A DNA stretch of 64,000 nucleotides, taken from assembly GCA_036346255.1 (NCBI GenBank), contig CM070619.1, positions 34,602,342 through 34,666,341 on the forward strand. Reading direction: 5' to 3'. The position numbers and the translations under genes were made by a program. The stretch's first letter is position 1, and each line of letters opens with the position of its first letter. This document shows, one piece after another, positions 1-12,570 of this stretch. This DNA comes from Ampelocalamus luodianensis. Its lineage: Eukaryota > Streptophyta > Magnoliopsida > Poales > Poaceae. A model generated the notes under the pieces. That model did no database searches, was not told where the DNA came from, and saw nothing but the letters and a program-made list of their open reading frames with translations.

Positions 1-3000
1 TCAACAATTCAAACCCAAGTTAAGTGGGACTGGGCTCAGTCGAGCCCAACTCGAATGACTCGGTTGAACCAAGTCCACTTAAGTCGCGTTGGGCGCATGA
101 GTGTCTTGCCGTTCGATTTACATCCCACGCTCGACCTCCCTTGTGCTCTAGACCTCGGAGCTCTTGAGCACTCGAGCCATCCAATTTTAATCGAAGGGCT
201 CATGACTTGCCCTACCACGAACACTAGGAGCTCGGGCCAATCTCGATCGTCGGATCAAAATCTAACCGCTCGCGAGCACCCTAGCTCCTCTGGTCATCTT
301 CTACCTCGCGTCGTGCGCTTCAACAGTGGGAGGTATGGCCTGTCACTTCGTGCGCCCTGTCAACGTCTCGCTGGTAGGGACAGTAGCGGCGTGGCAATGC
401 TTTCGGCCAAAAGCCGTGCTCCGCGCTGCTCTGCTCCCTTAGCTCCCAGTTTAGCTGCGGTTGAGCTCGCCGTAGCTCATCTCGGGCCCCCTTCCTTTGT
501 GTCGTTGCCCATTGATCTCTTAATGCCCCCGAGGACCTCCTCTGGCTCCTCTTCCACTCACAATCACCCTCAGCTCATCCTCTTTGAGTTAAACCCAAAC
601 CACCATGAACACTCCTTTTTCCGCCATTTTTGGCCGCGCGAGCTCTTCACGGACGACAGTGTTCCAGTGGACCTCTTGCCCTGTTCCTTGCTTCTCTGAG
701 ACCTCTGGTCCTCACAAACCTTGGCACTAACTTCTTTTCGGGTTGCGTTCACAGGTGCCGCTCGGATTGAAGATTTCGCGGTTTGCGGCCGAAAAGGGAA
801 TTCCATCGTTCCCAGCTCCGGTGAGTCTCCTCCGCTCAATCCTTTGGTCCTGGACCACCTCTGGGTCATCGCGAACCTTTGCTTACCATTCTCTTTACCT
901 CTGCTAGCTCCGAACGCCTTGTCGTCGTTGTCGTCTCCAGCTCCGGTGAACTGCTCCGCCGCTGGGCCTCCTCCTACTTCCCTCGGACCACTCCTGTGCC
1001 CAGGTGAGTTCTTATTAGTTCCGTAGAGCTCGGGCACTAGCTAGCTTAGCGCGTTGTGGACCTCTTCACCGTTTTCGTATTTTGCCGAAACCTAGCCTCC
1101 GCCCTTCTCCAACTCGCAGGCGATTTAGGCCTGCTCCGTCGCCAAAAGTGCTCCCACTAGGTTCGCATTAGTATTAGGGGCATTTTGGTACAGTTGGTTA
1201 GCGCCGTCGTGGACTTGGTCGTCGGCGACGTACCAGTGAGCTCAACGTTGAGCTCTGTACTTTGTCGCAATTTTGTCAAGACATTAGACCTCCTCGAGTT
1301 CATCCTAGCCGGTCACGACCTCCCCATAATTAGATCTGAGCCTTAGACTCCTTTCCGTAAGACTCTAGTCTCAGGACCTCCCCCTCGTTTAATCTCAGTC
1401 GTTAAAGACCTATGTGATTTAGCTCTTAGCCGTAGGATCTGGTTCGGTGAAAAGTCTTAAACGCTAGGACCTCCCCTGCTTAGATCTTAGCCGTCCAAGA
1501 CCTCTTTAATTTCAATCTGAGCCGTCCAGATCTCTTTCTGTTAAAAACCTTGTCCGTGCGGACCTCCACGATAAATCTCGGCCGTTCAAGACCTCCTCTG
1601 TGAGATCTTAGCCGTCCAGATCTCGTCCGTGAAAACCCTGTCCTTAAAGACCTCCCCAATCAAATCTGGACCGTTCAAGATCTCCTCTGGTAGATCTTGA
1701 TCGTCCCAGACCCCCTCCTCGCGGAGATCTAAGCCTTTAGGACCACCCCGGGTAGATCTTGACCGTTCAAGACCTCGTAGAGGAGATATGAGCCGTTAAG
1801 ATCTCCTCCTTTTAATCTTTAACCTTAAGACCTCCTCATGGAGCTCTAGACCGCCAGATCTAGATCAGACGGTCACGACCTCCGTTAGGCGCAAGGAGCT
1901 CGCTGCGCGTGCGCTGTTCATCAACTCGTTGGGGCCGTTAGATCCAATCTTAACGGCTTGGACCTCCCCAGTGCGCGTAGACCTCCTCCGCGCGGTTGCG
2001 CTGTGCTCCTGTGCTCCGTTGCCGTTCGATGAAGAATCGACGGCCACGACCTCCCCGATTTTGTCAGTTCAGTTAGATCTCCCGAGAGCTCCGATTTTCT
2101 AAGTATTTTGTTGATTCAAATGTCAAAAGTGCATAACTTTGTATTCTTTTTTTTTGCTCCTTTTTGAATGATTCAAATTGCATTAGCTCTGTGATAGAAT
2201 AAACTTTAATTTGAAAATGATTTAGGGCTCTGTTCTGTACTAGAAACTTGTATAAGTTGTGATGAATGTTTAAATGAAATGGGAATTAGAAAATCACTTC
2301 AAAAATGTGTAAAATGCATAACTTTCTCTATATAATTCCAAACTGAGCAAACTCAAGCTTGTAAAATTCCTCTGTTAGTATGCTGTAACTTGAAATAGGC
2401 TTTGCTCATGTTTATGTCTCTAAAAAGTGAAATATGCTAGTTTCATAACTTAGGAAAATCATAACTAATTCATTTTAACTCCAAAATGTGCAAACTCAGT
2501 TTTGTTGTTGTTAGGATACTATTACCTACCCACCGTGAAAAATTCAGACTCTAGATCATTCTGGAAATTTATGCCATGAACAGTACCATTAATTAATTTA
2601 GTGAATTTCAGGCTCAGAGAACATGATTTGATTATAAATTTTTCATACTTAGTCCAAATGACCTGATTCTTGTTCCTAAATTTGTCTAAAATCATACCCT
2701 AGCTGTTGTATAAATTTCATAGGATTTGGAAAACTTTTCTTGTTGAGTTTTGTTTGGTGTTCTTCGTTCGGGTTTTATCGCATTTTAGTGTTAGGTTCGA
2801 AGGGTTTATTGAATATGAGAGTTCCCCTCTGCGTACGATGAGCAACTCGACAAGGCAAGCAATTTGATCATGTTAATTCCTATATTTTAAAACATAATAT
2901 GTTGTTTGCAAACTCTACGTATGCATTGTTATCTTGTTTTAACTATTGTCGATAGTTGGCCTATTAGATGCATGATCCGTAGGTAAATGTTTATCCTTTA

Positions 3001-4440
3001 CTACTGAGCCTAGGATTATCTTGCGGTGATTTAGAGTTTGTGGATGAGCTCTTGTCACTTAGTAGTTTTCAGTATGTTGCTTAGTCATGCTTGCTACCAG
3101 GTAGAAAAGAGCAGTTATCGACTTGTCGACAACCTTGATCACACAAAACTTACTATGACTTATGATTTCAGCCTTTGGGCTATGTTTACTTGTGAAAATA
3201 AAAAAAAACTAAAAACTAAATGATTTGGACTTGGGCACAATGGTATGTTGGTGTGCTTTTGGGTGTGACTGGAATGGTGCCCGGGTCATTAAGAACCGAG
3301 TTACTTGCGCCACCGTTCTGAGCATTTTAGCGTGCTAACCACACTAGAGGGTATGGGAGCTCTCTCGACTTAGTACTTTGGCGTGTATTGGCTCCGAGTC
3401 GTAGGGAGTCACAGGAAGGATGGTGTTGGGAGCATTGTAGTGTCCGAAAGACTTCCCCCGTGATGGATTGGTTGTCTTTCGGCTTGCAATGTAAGCGTAT
3501 GGGTTTCGATCCATACAAGCGGCTCGTAGTTAATACACAATATTGGGAATGTCTCGTAGGACTTAGCCGTGCCGACATACCTTCAGAAGTGTGCTTATTT
3601 GGCTTAAAGGCGGTCTGAAGTATGGGTACAATCGTACACCCCTGCAGGGTTAAAACTATTCGAATAGCCTCGTCCTAGGTCATGGACACACTCGGATAAG
3701 CCCCGTGTGAGCTAGACTACAACTTTTAACTAAAACTTGATGGGTGAGTGCGAATCGGGATTAGTGCTATGTTGTGGTGGCTATTGGGTTAGTCACCTCT
3801 AGGTGGTTACTTGTATTTATTGTTATTCATCGTTATTTCAACAATAAAAACAGATTGCGAACTTGCTTTCAAATGTATTACATTATTTCAAATAAAGTTG
3901 GCTTTGTGCTAAAATGAGACATACAACCTCCACTTAAAGAAGTCTGCATGTAGCATATGTATAGGTCTGTTATCCTACACGTCAGTCTTGCGAGTACATT
4001 AGTGTACTCATTTGCTTTGCTTAATGTATTTTGTTGCAGAGGAAGAATGTGAGCCCCAAGGGCCTCACTTCTGTGAGTTGTGCTGTGGCAGTGTTTGGGA
4101 CGACTAGCTTGGCGGTCCGGTCGGTTGCCCTGTGGTTATGGCTAGCCGGTCGACTTTTGTTATAGCCATCTTATGACACTGTTGCTTCCGCTGTCTTATA
4201 CTCTTTTGTTATCTTTTGGCCGGTCGGCACCTTTTATAATAACTCTATTTACCTTATGTCTTTGCTAGACTTGTTATATTATGTTGTATGTGAATGATGC
4301 ATGACTTTGTATGAATGTATGTGTGCTGCATTTCTGGAAAGTACATGTCCATTGAGACACTGATGTATTTTGTTTGTAATGCTAGAGCCAATGGAAGGCT
4401 AAGTATTACAAGCTAAATAAGCTGAGGTCTCTAATTCAAC
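1..4440 (+). mobile_element. Gypsy-type LTR, family A, 3' portion (left edge cut by window)
   Basis: The stretch aligns by eye, in the same order, with the complete 4.77-kb LTR at 14176-18948: a GC-rich first third with gacctcc repeats, then an AT-rich block (about 2100-2760), then a block with 'gggtgtgactggaatggtgcccg' type wording near 3260, and a tail ending 'aatggaaggctaagtattacaagc' near 4420. The start lies outside the window and the last bases (about 4425-4440) have diverged from the usual ggggtccccaca end, so neither the exact end nor a target duplication can be fixed. No open frame in it looks coding. It may be a solo LTR or one LTR of a larger element. Confidence 0.8.
1285..2065 (+). 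repeat. LTR minisatellite built on GACCTCC / AGATCT / CCGTT
   Basis: At least a dozen exact GACCTCC words recur every 30 to 50 bases, each usually followed by an AGATCT-like word and a CCGTT or CCGTCC word. The array is imperfect and variable in unit length. Equivalent arrays sit at the same relative place in the other family-A LTRs (about 16030-16520, 31070-31640, 43380-43750, 48592-49090), so it is part of the LTR and not a separate satellite. Confidence 0.75.
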
Positions 4441-4689
4441 ATGGAGAGAATTAGCCTCGAGAACGAAAATTTGGACACTATTGGCCTGTGAGACCACTGA
4501 AATTCCTAAAGTGGCCCCTCTACCCCAAAATTCCAATTTTGGCCCCCTCCTCCACTTTGTTGTGGTACACGACCGCGGCGAGAGCTCTGCTGCGCTCCTC
4601 AACACGTCTTCGCTACCCTCGTGCGCGGTAATAGCAAAAAAGCTGCTCTTCCCCACGGCAATAGGCTTTCTTTGCGTCCCCACGGCGGC

Positions 4690-5460
4690 AGACTAGTTGC
4701 GCCGCGACTGCGCCTCGGCCTCCCACGCGCGCTCGCAGCAGGCCCCCTACGGATTGTCCTCGCAGTTCACTCAGGACGAGACACACTAGTTGATGACCAG
4801 CCACTTGGTCTTCTCCCACATGGTCGAGTCGTACAACCCACAGCGGGTCATGAGACAGTTTGGCCTTTACTAGCAGGTGCCACCAACGACGGGCTGACCT
4901 CTCATAGCAAAGGCCCACGAGTATGTCGTTATTCGGTATCATCGCTTTTCCTACTAGCCGCATTTCCAACTACCATTTTCTAACATCCGAATTCAATTTC
5001 AGGCAAACGAGGAAAGGACGGAAGAGCGACGACTAGAGGCAGACACAACAGCTGTGGACGGCATTGTGGGGCGAGAGGGCGGCAGCAGACGTTGTGCATG
5101 AGTTACGAGTGCGACATCAAGCGTATCTGCATACTTGCGATGATGCGTTCCGCGCGCAGTGCGAGCTTCTTGGTGGCGCCATAGCATCCAGTGGAGTTCA
5201 TGCACGATGACGTTGTACGAGTAGGTCCCGACCGTCACTGGGCGACATGCCACGACGAGAAGGTAAAACATTCTTCATAAAAATTTTGTCCGGCAACACG
5301 TTTCTTACTTACTATCGGTTCCCTTACGGTACTCGCCTTGATCGTATCCGGCGCGAGTGTCGGCGCTCTCGTCGTGGGAACAATAACACATTTGATCGCC
5401 TCCTAGGCGTGGTGCGCGCCATAGCAGACAACGTGGGGCTGCAATTAGGACCATAACTTG
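4690..5460 (+). pseudogene. Plant mobile domain (PMD, aminotransferase-like) protein remnant
   Basis: Reading the plus strand through 4795-4885 gives HMVESYNPQRVMRQFGLY, a stop, then QVPP. That matches the family signature in which a V-E-x-h-x-P-x-R-V-x-R-Q-F-G core is followed by Q-x-x-P. PMD domains are known from plant transposons and from host genes derived from them. The upstream part (about 4740-4800) contains QFTQDETH in the same frame, also interrupted by stops. Further open stretches run to 5456. No start, full frame or complete domain survives, so this is a decayed transposon gene. Its position inside the inverted repeats of the 4465-7672 element supports that. Assignment rests on one short motif and the context. 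Confidence 0.5.
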
Positions 5461-6250
5461 TGGTCGCCACGGCGACATTCACATCTGATGTCACGGACAC
5501 CTAGGAACCCTCCACCCCACCACCTTCGGCACCTCCTCCACATGTCCATCGCACTCAGGAGTCATCAGACTCTGATCGCCGCGACCTTTGTCGAACCCGG
5601 GAGTAACACCCCCAAATCCTCTGTGTATTTCTACTAGTCCCATGATCAGTAGCTAGTTCACACAGTAAACAAATGTGGTAACATTCATAATTCGCATAAC
5701 TTTATTAATAAACAGAGTTGATTACCAGAAAGGCTTATGAGCCAACAATAAAGAACACAACGGAAGACAAAGAAGAAGTAGTGGAGTCCAGCTGATCTGC
5801 CACAAGCAATCGACTGGGGTAGCGGCCTAGTCGTCGGGATCCACACCGCTAGCGAAGTCCTTCTCCTCTGAAACTTGTTTGCATAAAGCAAGTATGAGCA
5901 CAACTACTGTGCTCGCATGGATATTATCAAAGGCGGGCATATAAGGTTATTTGTGCAAAAACAGCATTTGACATTAAATACAATATTAAGTTCAAAAGCT
6001 CAAGTTTTATAATACCCCATCCTGAATGTTCCAACCGAGCCTTCGCCGTAACACCCACCCGAGGGGGAGACGCCGCTCCTCTGTTGGTGAAAGGACATAT
6101 GCAAGTTCTTCAAGTCCAGCGGTGGCTCGGCTTGGGCACACGTTACTAGGGTTGCGCGAACTACTCATGTGACTATCCGATCGCCGTTGGGACACGGCGC
6201 ACTATTGGCGGCCGTGAGATCGGTTATAGTATGTTCCTTACCATTTCTCT
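5460..6250. other. Transposon interior with no recognisable gene
   Basis: No frame shows a domain I recognise. The segment about 5604-6010 (starting 'agtaacaccccc') is compositionally different from its surroundings and may be an inserted LTR fragment, but I cannot find both ends. Confidence 0.3.
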
Positions 6251-6256
6251 TTCAAA

Positions 6257-6600
6257 ATGCGCACTAACAATCTCTCCAGTCTACTCGTAGTCCGGGATCC
6301 GCTATGTGGCTACCGCAAGGAGATCAACCTAGATATCCACCTCGTGACCAATGGCAAATCGACTACGAAGTGGGATGCCAAAGGGCCCGCGAGATCCAAG
6401 AGGAGGAGCATCACAACGACAAGCACAACAAGCGTATCTGTTGAGGAGAAAAGCTCATCTCGAGGCATGCAAGCGCGAGGCGCAACAGGAGCACGAGAAA
6501 GGAGGAACGGCGGTAGTACAACGCCGAGCCCAGAAGGAATGGCAAATGGCCCTGGTCTATGCAGTAGGTCGGGCCATTCGTAGTAGTCCTTCGTCTTGCC
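6257..6600 (+). pseudogene. Charged, helix-rich coding remnant of unknown function
   Basis: Two overlapping plus-strand frames look like one coding region broken by a frameshift. The first half (about 6330-6440) reads as QWQIDYEVGCQRAREIQEEE. The second half (about 6440-6565) contains RKAHLEACKREAQQEHEKG and QRRAQKEWQMAL. The composition (many E, K, R, Q, A) suggests a coiled or long helix. I do not recognise a family. It lies downstream of the PMD remnant within the same transposon and may be the 3' part of the same gene. Confidence 0.3.
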
Positions 6601-7020
6601 CATCATGTTTTTTTACTATCCCCTAAAGGCATGTATACTTACATGGTCCGTATGCTTATATCGCAGTGTACCGTAGTAGTAGCGAGGATTACTAAAGCAA
6701 ATAGCCGAACCATCATGTTATGTGACCACGTGTAATGTGCTTCTGTCTGCGGACTCTAATGTAGTTCTAGTGCCGTGCCTCCGCTGAGCCATCACAGCAA
6801 GCCTACATTGCAAGTATGCCTCTTCTAGTAGAATCCAGAAAGAACCATTCGCACCAATATCGAACCCTCTATGTCAGCATAGCCAAATGCAACTGTAATA
6901 ACTAGATGAAAAAGAGTGGTGGATCAAACCCAAGCACGTGAATGGAAAAACTAAATTAAAATTGAAGACTATTAGAGCTTGTAACATAAGCGGACAAGTT
7001 CTAGAGCATAAAGAAGCAAA

Positions 7021-7046
7021 TATATATATATATATATATATATATA
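7021..7046. repeat. (TA)n microsatellite
   Basis: Uninterrupted TA dinucleotides, 13 units, inside the PMD transposon. Confidence 0.95.
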
Positions 7047-7679
7047 CCAAATTGTATTGTGTAGTGCATGAAGAGTATGAAACCACAACATTTTAATATG
7101 ACGTTTAAAGGCATCTTCATAATCATAACGAGCGTTCTCATCCCCTTCATTTGCATTCTGTAGAAGCTCTATAAAGTACTCTACTTTAACTCTACTATAG
7201 TGAAGTAATGCGATCAAGAACCGTAACAACCAAGATATTATTTCTTTTCAGTTTTCCTTTTTCAGAATTTTTAGAAAGCTTTTAAAAAATAAAATAAACC
7301 ATTTATATTTTATTGGATTAATTAGAGCTTAATTGGAAATTTCAGCAAATGAAAAACAATTTAAATAAATAAAAAACTTCAATTAAATTCAAATTTTTAT
7401 TATTAAATCTTTTCATGTGCCAAGTTTTTTCTTTATTTTCTGAAATTTATTTTATTTTTTTTTTGGATTTTTTTATTTTCTTTCTCTCTCCTATTTTCTC
7501 TCTCCTCTAGGAGGTTCATGCGGCTGGGGCCTGCTGCCGCGCGCGAGGGCAGCTCGTACATGCTGCGGTGGGTGGCGCAGCAGGCGGGAGAAGTGGCTAA
7601 AATTGAAATTTCAGGGACAGAAAGACTACTTTAGAATTTCGGTGGTCACACGGGTAATAGTATCCAAATTTCCGAGAAC

Positions 7680-9011
7680 TGTGGAGTGGTTGCCGACTGT
7701 GCAGTGCTGTGCTTGTGCTTGTGAACATCCGCTCCTCCTGGTTTTTTTTCCCTGTATTTACGAGTACTACTACCATACTGCTTATTTTCTTTTCTTTTAC
7801 TCCTAGCCTGTCTGTCTGTAGCCTGTGCTGTCACGTCGCAGCTTGGGTAGCTCTGCGTGGCGGTGCAGGTGTCAGCTCAGGCCGGCAGGCACGAGACGAG
7901 GCTAACGTTGCTGCTCACTGCGTGCGTTGCCTTGTGTCAGGTGCCAAGCAAGGCGAAGCGACGGGTCGACGACACAGGAGGCAGGACACAAGCCAGACAA
8001 GCTAGCGCGAATCGAATCCCGTCAGGAGGGCCGCCTGCCCACGTGCCCCCCTTGGCTCCAAGCGGCCATTTCAGGTCCCTCCTCCCTGCTCCAAGCGTAC
8101 CACTATCAATTCAATTCTTGTTTCGTTTCGTCCCGCTTTCCATGTTACTCTGATCCATTCACTCTCCCCTCGGTTCTTCTTAGTTAGTTGCATCTGCTGT
8201 GTGATCTACTGTGCTTGATCATCATGTTATTTTCTTCTCAACACTCCTCTCCCCCATCGTTTATATGTCCTGCCATGGTATGTAAATACTGGCCCTTTTG
8301 GCTAGTCAGAATCAAAACAGTACCTGGTGGGTAAAAGTACACTGGTCTGCTCTCTCTGTACTCCTCAGCACAGAACGTTTGTTCGAAATGGGGTTCGGGA
8401 TCGAGCCTGCAGTTCAATGAGCACGGATCATCCTGCATCCGGATGTTGAATGCGCTGCTTCCGCAGTAGATTTCGCGGTTAAATTCGTTCGTCCACTATA
8501 CTACTACTATCTTGCCAAGCTCTGAAATCTGGATGGGATCATCTGCATCGACGCAGATCTACTATGGCATGATATTGGAAGATATCTCTGCTGTCACATA
8601 GGAAGAAATCAGGCTAAAATCAAATGCTACATGATCTTTTCTACAGCAAAATCAATGTGCAAAATAACTGCGGTACTTCTTTCATAATTGCTACGTTATT
8701 TCGTGAAACACTGTTCATGGGCGAGATTCGGAGCTTCCTGAAGTCTAACCGATGAAAGGTCACGGGTGTCCTGTGATTCGCATTTATGAGCGCGCAGGAT
8801 TCTCCTGTTGCTAGTGTGGGTGGTAGTACTAGTATTCCTCTAGCTCTAGGTAGTCTGTGATTTCAGGCTTCTACAGTGTAGCCAGCCAGTTCCCTACCAC
8901 CTACCTTGTTAGCAGTACTGGTCACCTGCCGCACGCTAGGTCCAGTCGCCCATCGCGTCACGTTGTCCGATGTACTGAAGCTTCTTGTCTGAACTAGTTA
9001 ATCTACTGTAA
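7680..9011. other. Stretch without recognised gene
   Basis: GC-rich to about 8080, then mixed composition. The pyrimidine-rich tract at about 8130-8260 resembles leader or intron sequence of a grass gene, but no exon with a known domain follows on either strand. Bases 8918-8975 (tggtcacctgccgcacg...) are similar to 62435-62495. Confidence 0.4.
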
Positions 9012-9473
9012 CAGCATCTACAATAATCAACGTCAGTTGTTACTAAGAGATCGTCACATCAGTATTTGGATGATATAGAGGAGAGAAGATAAGAGAAGAA
9101 TGTAAGATTGTTTCTAGATGAAGAAACTATCAAATTGTTAATACCAAGACACAAAAAACAACCAAATACTTTATTCGAGATTTACTTGTTACTTAAAAAC
9201 GCGTTTTGTGGGTCTCACTGTCTTAAAGCAAAATATTCAATCGATCATTTGTGCAGTTCGATTTTATTATTGATATGATAAATGAGTTAAAATATATAGA
9301 CCACAAAGTTGTACTTCATTATTGATCATCAAGAATCATGTATATTTGTAACAATTAAAATCTTAGACACAAGCTCAAAAAATAATCTATTGGAAAATTT
9401 GTTTCTTTTTATTAGATTGAGTACTATCTCTCCTCTTAGTAACAAACTAAGAAACAATCTATTGTAAATGCTC
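9012..9473. mobile_element. Tourist/Harbinger-like MITE
   Basis: Termini are inverted: the left reads CAGCATCTACAATA and the right, reverse complemented, reads GAGCATTTACAATA. Both ends are flanked by TAA (9009-9011 and 9474-9476), the three-base duplication of PIF/Harbinger insertions. The 462-bp interior is AT-rich and non-coding, as expected for a Tourist MITE. Confidence 0.75.
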
Positions 9474-10265
9474 TAAGCGGATGTAGATGGCGGAGGTATC
9501 GGCATGCGTGGTTAGCCATAACCCGATTTCGAGTTCAATGCGGCGGATTCGCCGGTTCCTGCATAGTAGCTATAATAAATAGACCATCAACAACCAAGTT
9601 GCTCACGTGCTCTTTCTAGTATTTGCCCAGTGTTCATGGTTTGGAACTACGAGTCAATAGGAAGTAAATGCACTAGCACAAGGCGGTATCGATGGTGATT
9701 GCTGGAATTTATTTTTAAAATATTTACAAAAATATATAATCATCCTAAAAAATTATAAAACTATGTCCCGGTCGTCAAAATTACAAAACTGGCGATATAG
9801 AACACATTCCCTCCTCGTCACGCCGAGTCGAGCCTCATCGTCGATTCAGCGGCGACAAAGAGTGAACAGTGTTCTTGTCATCGATTGGTGGCGGCGATTT
9901 CAAGTGAAACGATATTCCTGCCGCCAGCGATTGCGACAAGCTGTGCCGTTCAACCGGTGTGAAACCCTTTGCCCTATACTGGTTGATTTGTTTGTGATTT
10001 TCGTAGATTCTCATCGGTGTGAAATCTGTTAGACTTCATAATATTTTGTAATCGTCGTATGTTGTTATAGTGCGGTGGATTTCTGAAGAATTTTACAAGG
10101 ACGATTGAGGTAGCAATGATTCGTAAGTAGGAAGGTAAGTGATATTGCGATGCGTCAGGGAATTTATACACAATTGAGAACTTTAGAGAAATTGCCTCTT
10201 ACATAACATTTCTCATGTACATGCACTGCAAAATTTGTAAGCAAACAAATCTGAATTTGCAATTA

Positions 10266-10401
10266 CTATCAAAATTACGACAAATCATACTGATATTACA
10301 TAACATTAAGCAAAACGTTATAGCACGTAGTTTCTATCAAAACTACGACAAATCACACTGATATTACATAACATTAAGCAAAACGTCATGCCACTTAGTT
10401 T
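10266..10401. repeat. 68-bp direct tandem duplication
   Basis: 'ctatcaaaa(t/c)tacgacaaatca' and the following 'actgatattacataacatt' occur twice, starting at 10266 and 10334, with only a few differences. It lies just outside the 3' end of the MULE transposase remnant. Confidence 0.85.
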
Positions 10402-10449
10402 AATGATAATTTAGAATATTGGCAATCACATATTAAAACTGTGATTGCT

Positions 10450-12570
10450 TTCCTGTGGCCACGTCCTCAACGTCCCCCATGTGGACTGCTTCGAGTCGAG
10501 CTGCCGGATGAGATCCCCGCAGCGGCGTCCGGAGTGCCATTGTCTCCTTCGTTCTGAGGATTTCTCGTGGGGCATTTCATAAAGGTGTGCCTAGATTCCC
10601 TGCAAAATAGAACACTTCTTCGTACAACGTTCGTCCTCTGCTTCGTCCATATCGTTTCTGATGCATTGCACCTGTCGCCAGCCAACCTTTCCCTTCAGTC
10701 TATTAATGTTTGTGGCCCAGATAAGTTGATCCTAGGTCAGATGGCCAGTGAAATGACCAACCACGACATAACCATACATATATGCGCTCTAGGTTTGCAT
10801 CACCTCCACCTTACTGAAATAGTGAGACATGTACTGGCCGGGATGCCGCGCCACCGTCGAACATACGGCCATTACATGGGAACAGGGCCTATGCAGAAGA
10901 AGGGCTTGTTGCAAGTGCATATGCAACTAGCGTGGTATAGCGTGCACTCGTGGGTGATCCTCTCGTGGTTCGTCCAGCGACGTTCTTTATCCCTGCATAT
11001 GATCTCGAAGCGAAACTCCCTTATGCTCATCTTGAATGCCCAGTGCAACTCTCCCTTCTTGATCTTCTCCTCTTTGTACTTGGTGATCAAGGCGGAGTAG
11101 AGTACTCTGTCATTTACATGGCGAGCGACGCATTGTTGTTTCTGTCAACAAAATAGTTTGTGGTACCAACCAAAGGAGACCTTGCACGCGCGATGATCGA
11201 TTGTACACCTCGGCTGGATTGGTTGTCATGACACCATATCGAGCGCGCACCTATCATGTAGCAGCGACCATTTCTCCTTATGCTCGTGCTCAATCCAGTT
11301 CGAGAAGCATTTCACCTGCGCCCTTATCCTCCACGTCACACAGGGACCATCTGTGGGTAGCTGTGGCAATGCTTCAGAGGCCTAGTCAGCGTTTGGGGTA
11401 GCCCTTCTCGCCGCCTCCCTTTTGTGCGCCTGGATCTGCTCATCCAGAATCTTCCAAAGTACTTCAAACTTCCGTTGCTGATTCTGGTTGCACAGCCGCT
11501 TGAATAGGTTCATCAAGTCTTTGTTGCGGAACTGATTGTAGAGGTTTGCACCAAAGTTCCTCATGCACCATCTGCTCTGCAGATCCGTCGTGGTACGTTC
11601 TCTCCTTGTAGCTGAGTTATTCCACTCAGCAGGTCCGCATGCCGATCATATATGACACATCGTTAGAGACGATACATAAATGAAATCCTCATATTTTTCA
11701 GGAACCACAACCAGCTGTCCGTGTTCTCGCTTTTGACGAAAGCGAATGCCACAGGAAGAACTTGATTGTTCCCGTCCATCGCTATTGCGATCGATGTCCG
11801 CCCTTATACTTCCGATCGAGAATGTGCCATCTACGCACAGATTAAACGGCAATCTTGAAATGCATTGATATGTGGACCAAAAGCAAAGAATCCTCACTGC
11901 GGTACCCTCTTATTGGCCCGCCGGATAGGTGGCGTCTTGAATGTCGGTATGAATACGGGATTCCTGTCTTGTATGACTCGGAGTTGCCCGGGGATATTGT
12001 GGTAGGAATCCTCAAACGTGCCGAATCTTGATTCCAATGTATTTTGTTTTGCCCTCCGAACCTTGGCATAGTTGATTGTGCGCTGGAATCTTGCCTCAAT
12101 CGCTCGAATGATGGACCGTGGTTCAAAATCTAGATTATCTACGATTTCACCGTACGTAAGGTTGGCGATGAAGGCTGATAACATGTTCCTGTAGGACTGT
12201 ACTAACTCAATGACGACACATATGTGAGGGACCACTATAGAGCACTTCTAGTAGGTGTCCCATTTAGGCTGAAATGCGCACACTCACCAAGGGTTTTGCT
12301 CTATGTCGCACTTAACGTCGTAGGATCTTGTGGTAGACTTGACGACTCTGAACGTGCGTCGCACCGATAAGGCCCAGAATTTGACCACCTCGTGCACGAC
12401 CTCCTTGCATTTGTATATAGCTCCTTGCTTGACCTCGCTCGGTCATACTCGCACGACACACGGAGCCTTTATTGTGATGAGGTTGTCGAGCGGCATGTGT
12501 TCTACTCGGATGGAACCACTTGTGGTCCACATCATCCTCGTCGTTGGACTCTTCATCTTCTAACAATGCA
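10450..12570 (-). pseudogene. MULE transposase (mudrA-like) remnant
   Basis: Several minus-strand frames in the correct order match parts of the family. From upstream: an acidic N-terminal stretch (about 12560-12310); a segment ending KVRRAKQNTLESRFGTFEDSY (about 12235-11960), the usual sequence just before the catalytic core; FWSTYQCIS followed by CVDGTF and SWLW-like GQLVVVPEKY (about 11897-11650), the core with the first catalytic Asp in VDGTF; NKDLMNLFKRLCNQNQQRKF (about 11540-11450); a SWIM zinc-finger stretch with ECTLYHASCICTCNKP (about 10960-10890); and a CCHC-like tail (about 10680-10470). Frames change at each step and stops intervene, so the protein is not made. It acted in the nucleus on the element's own inverted repeats. 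Confidence 0.75.

Larger units (their letters stand above)
4465..7672 (+). mobile_element. DNA transposon carrying a plant-mobile-domain gene remnant
   Basis: Bases 4465 to about 4560 and about 7578 to 7672 are inverted copies of each other: both read inward as gaaa(a)tttgga(c/t)actatt, then a 'gaccac(t/c)gaaattc' word, then caattttagcc or a close form. The flanks carry the same seven bases, CGAGAAC, at 4458-4464 and 7673-7679, which I read as the target-site duplication. The interior holds coding remnants on the plus strand (see 4690-5460 and 6257-6600). TIR length and a 7 to 8 bp duplication do not decide between hAT and Mutator types. A third copy of the terminus lies at about 62577-62690. 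Confidence 0.7.

Noticed and set aside
55..699. A 214-codon plus-strand open frame at the left edge
   Set aside because: It lies in GC-rich LTR sequence, has no domain, and the matching region of other family-A LTRs is not open in this frame.
1285..2065. Array of short repeats as a CRISPR
   Set aside because: Unit length and spacing vary, there are no unique spacers of fixed size, and the array is part of a plant LTR.
6874..7229. Frames with YIYIYIYI repeats
   Set aside because: They translate the TA microsatellite and flanking non-coding DNA.
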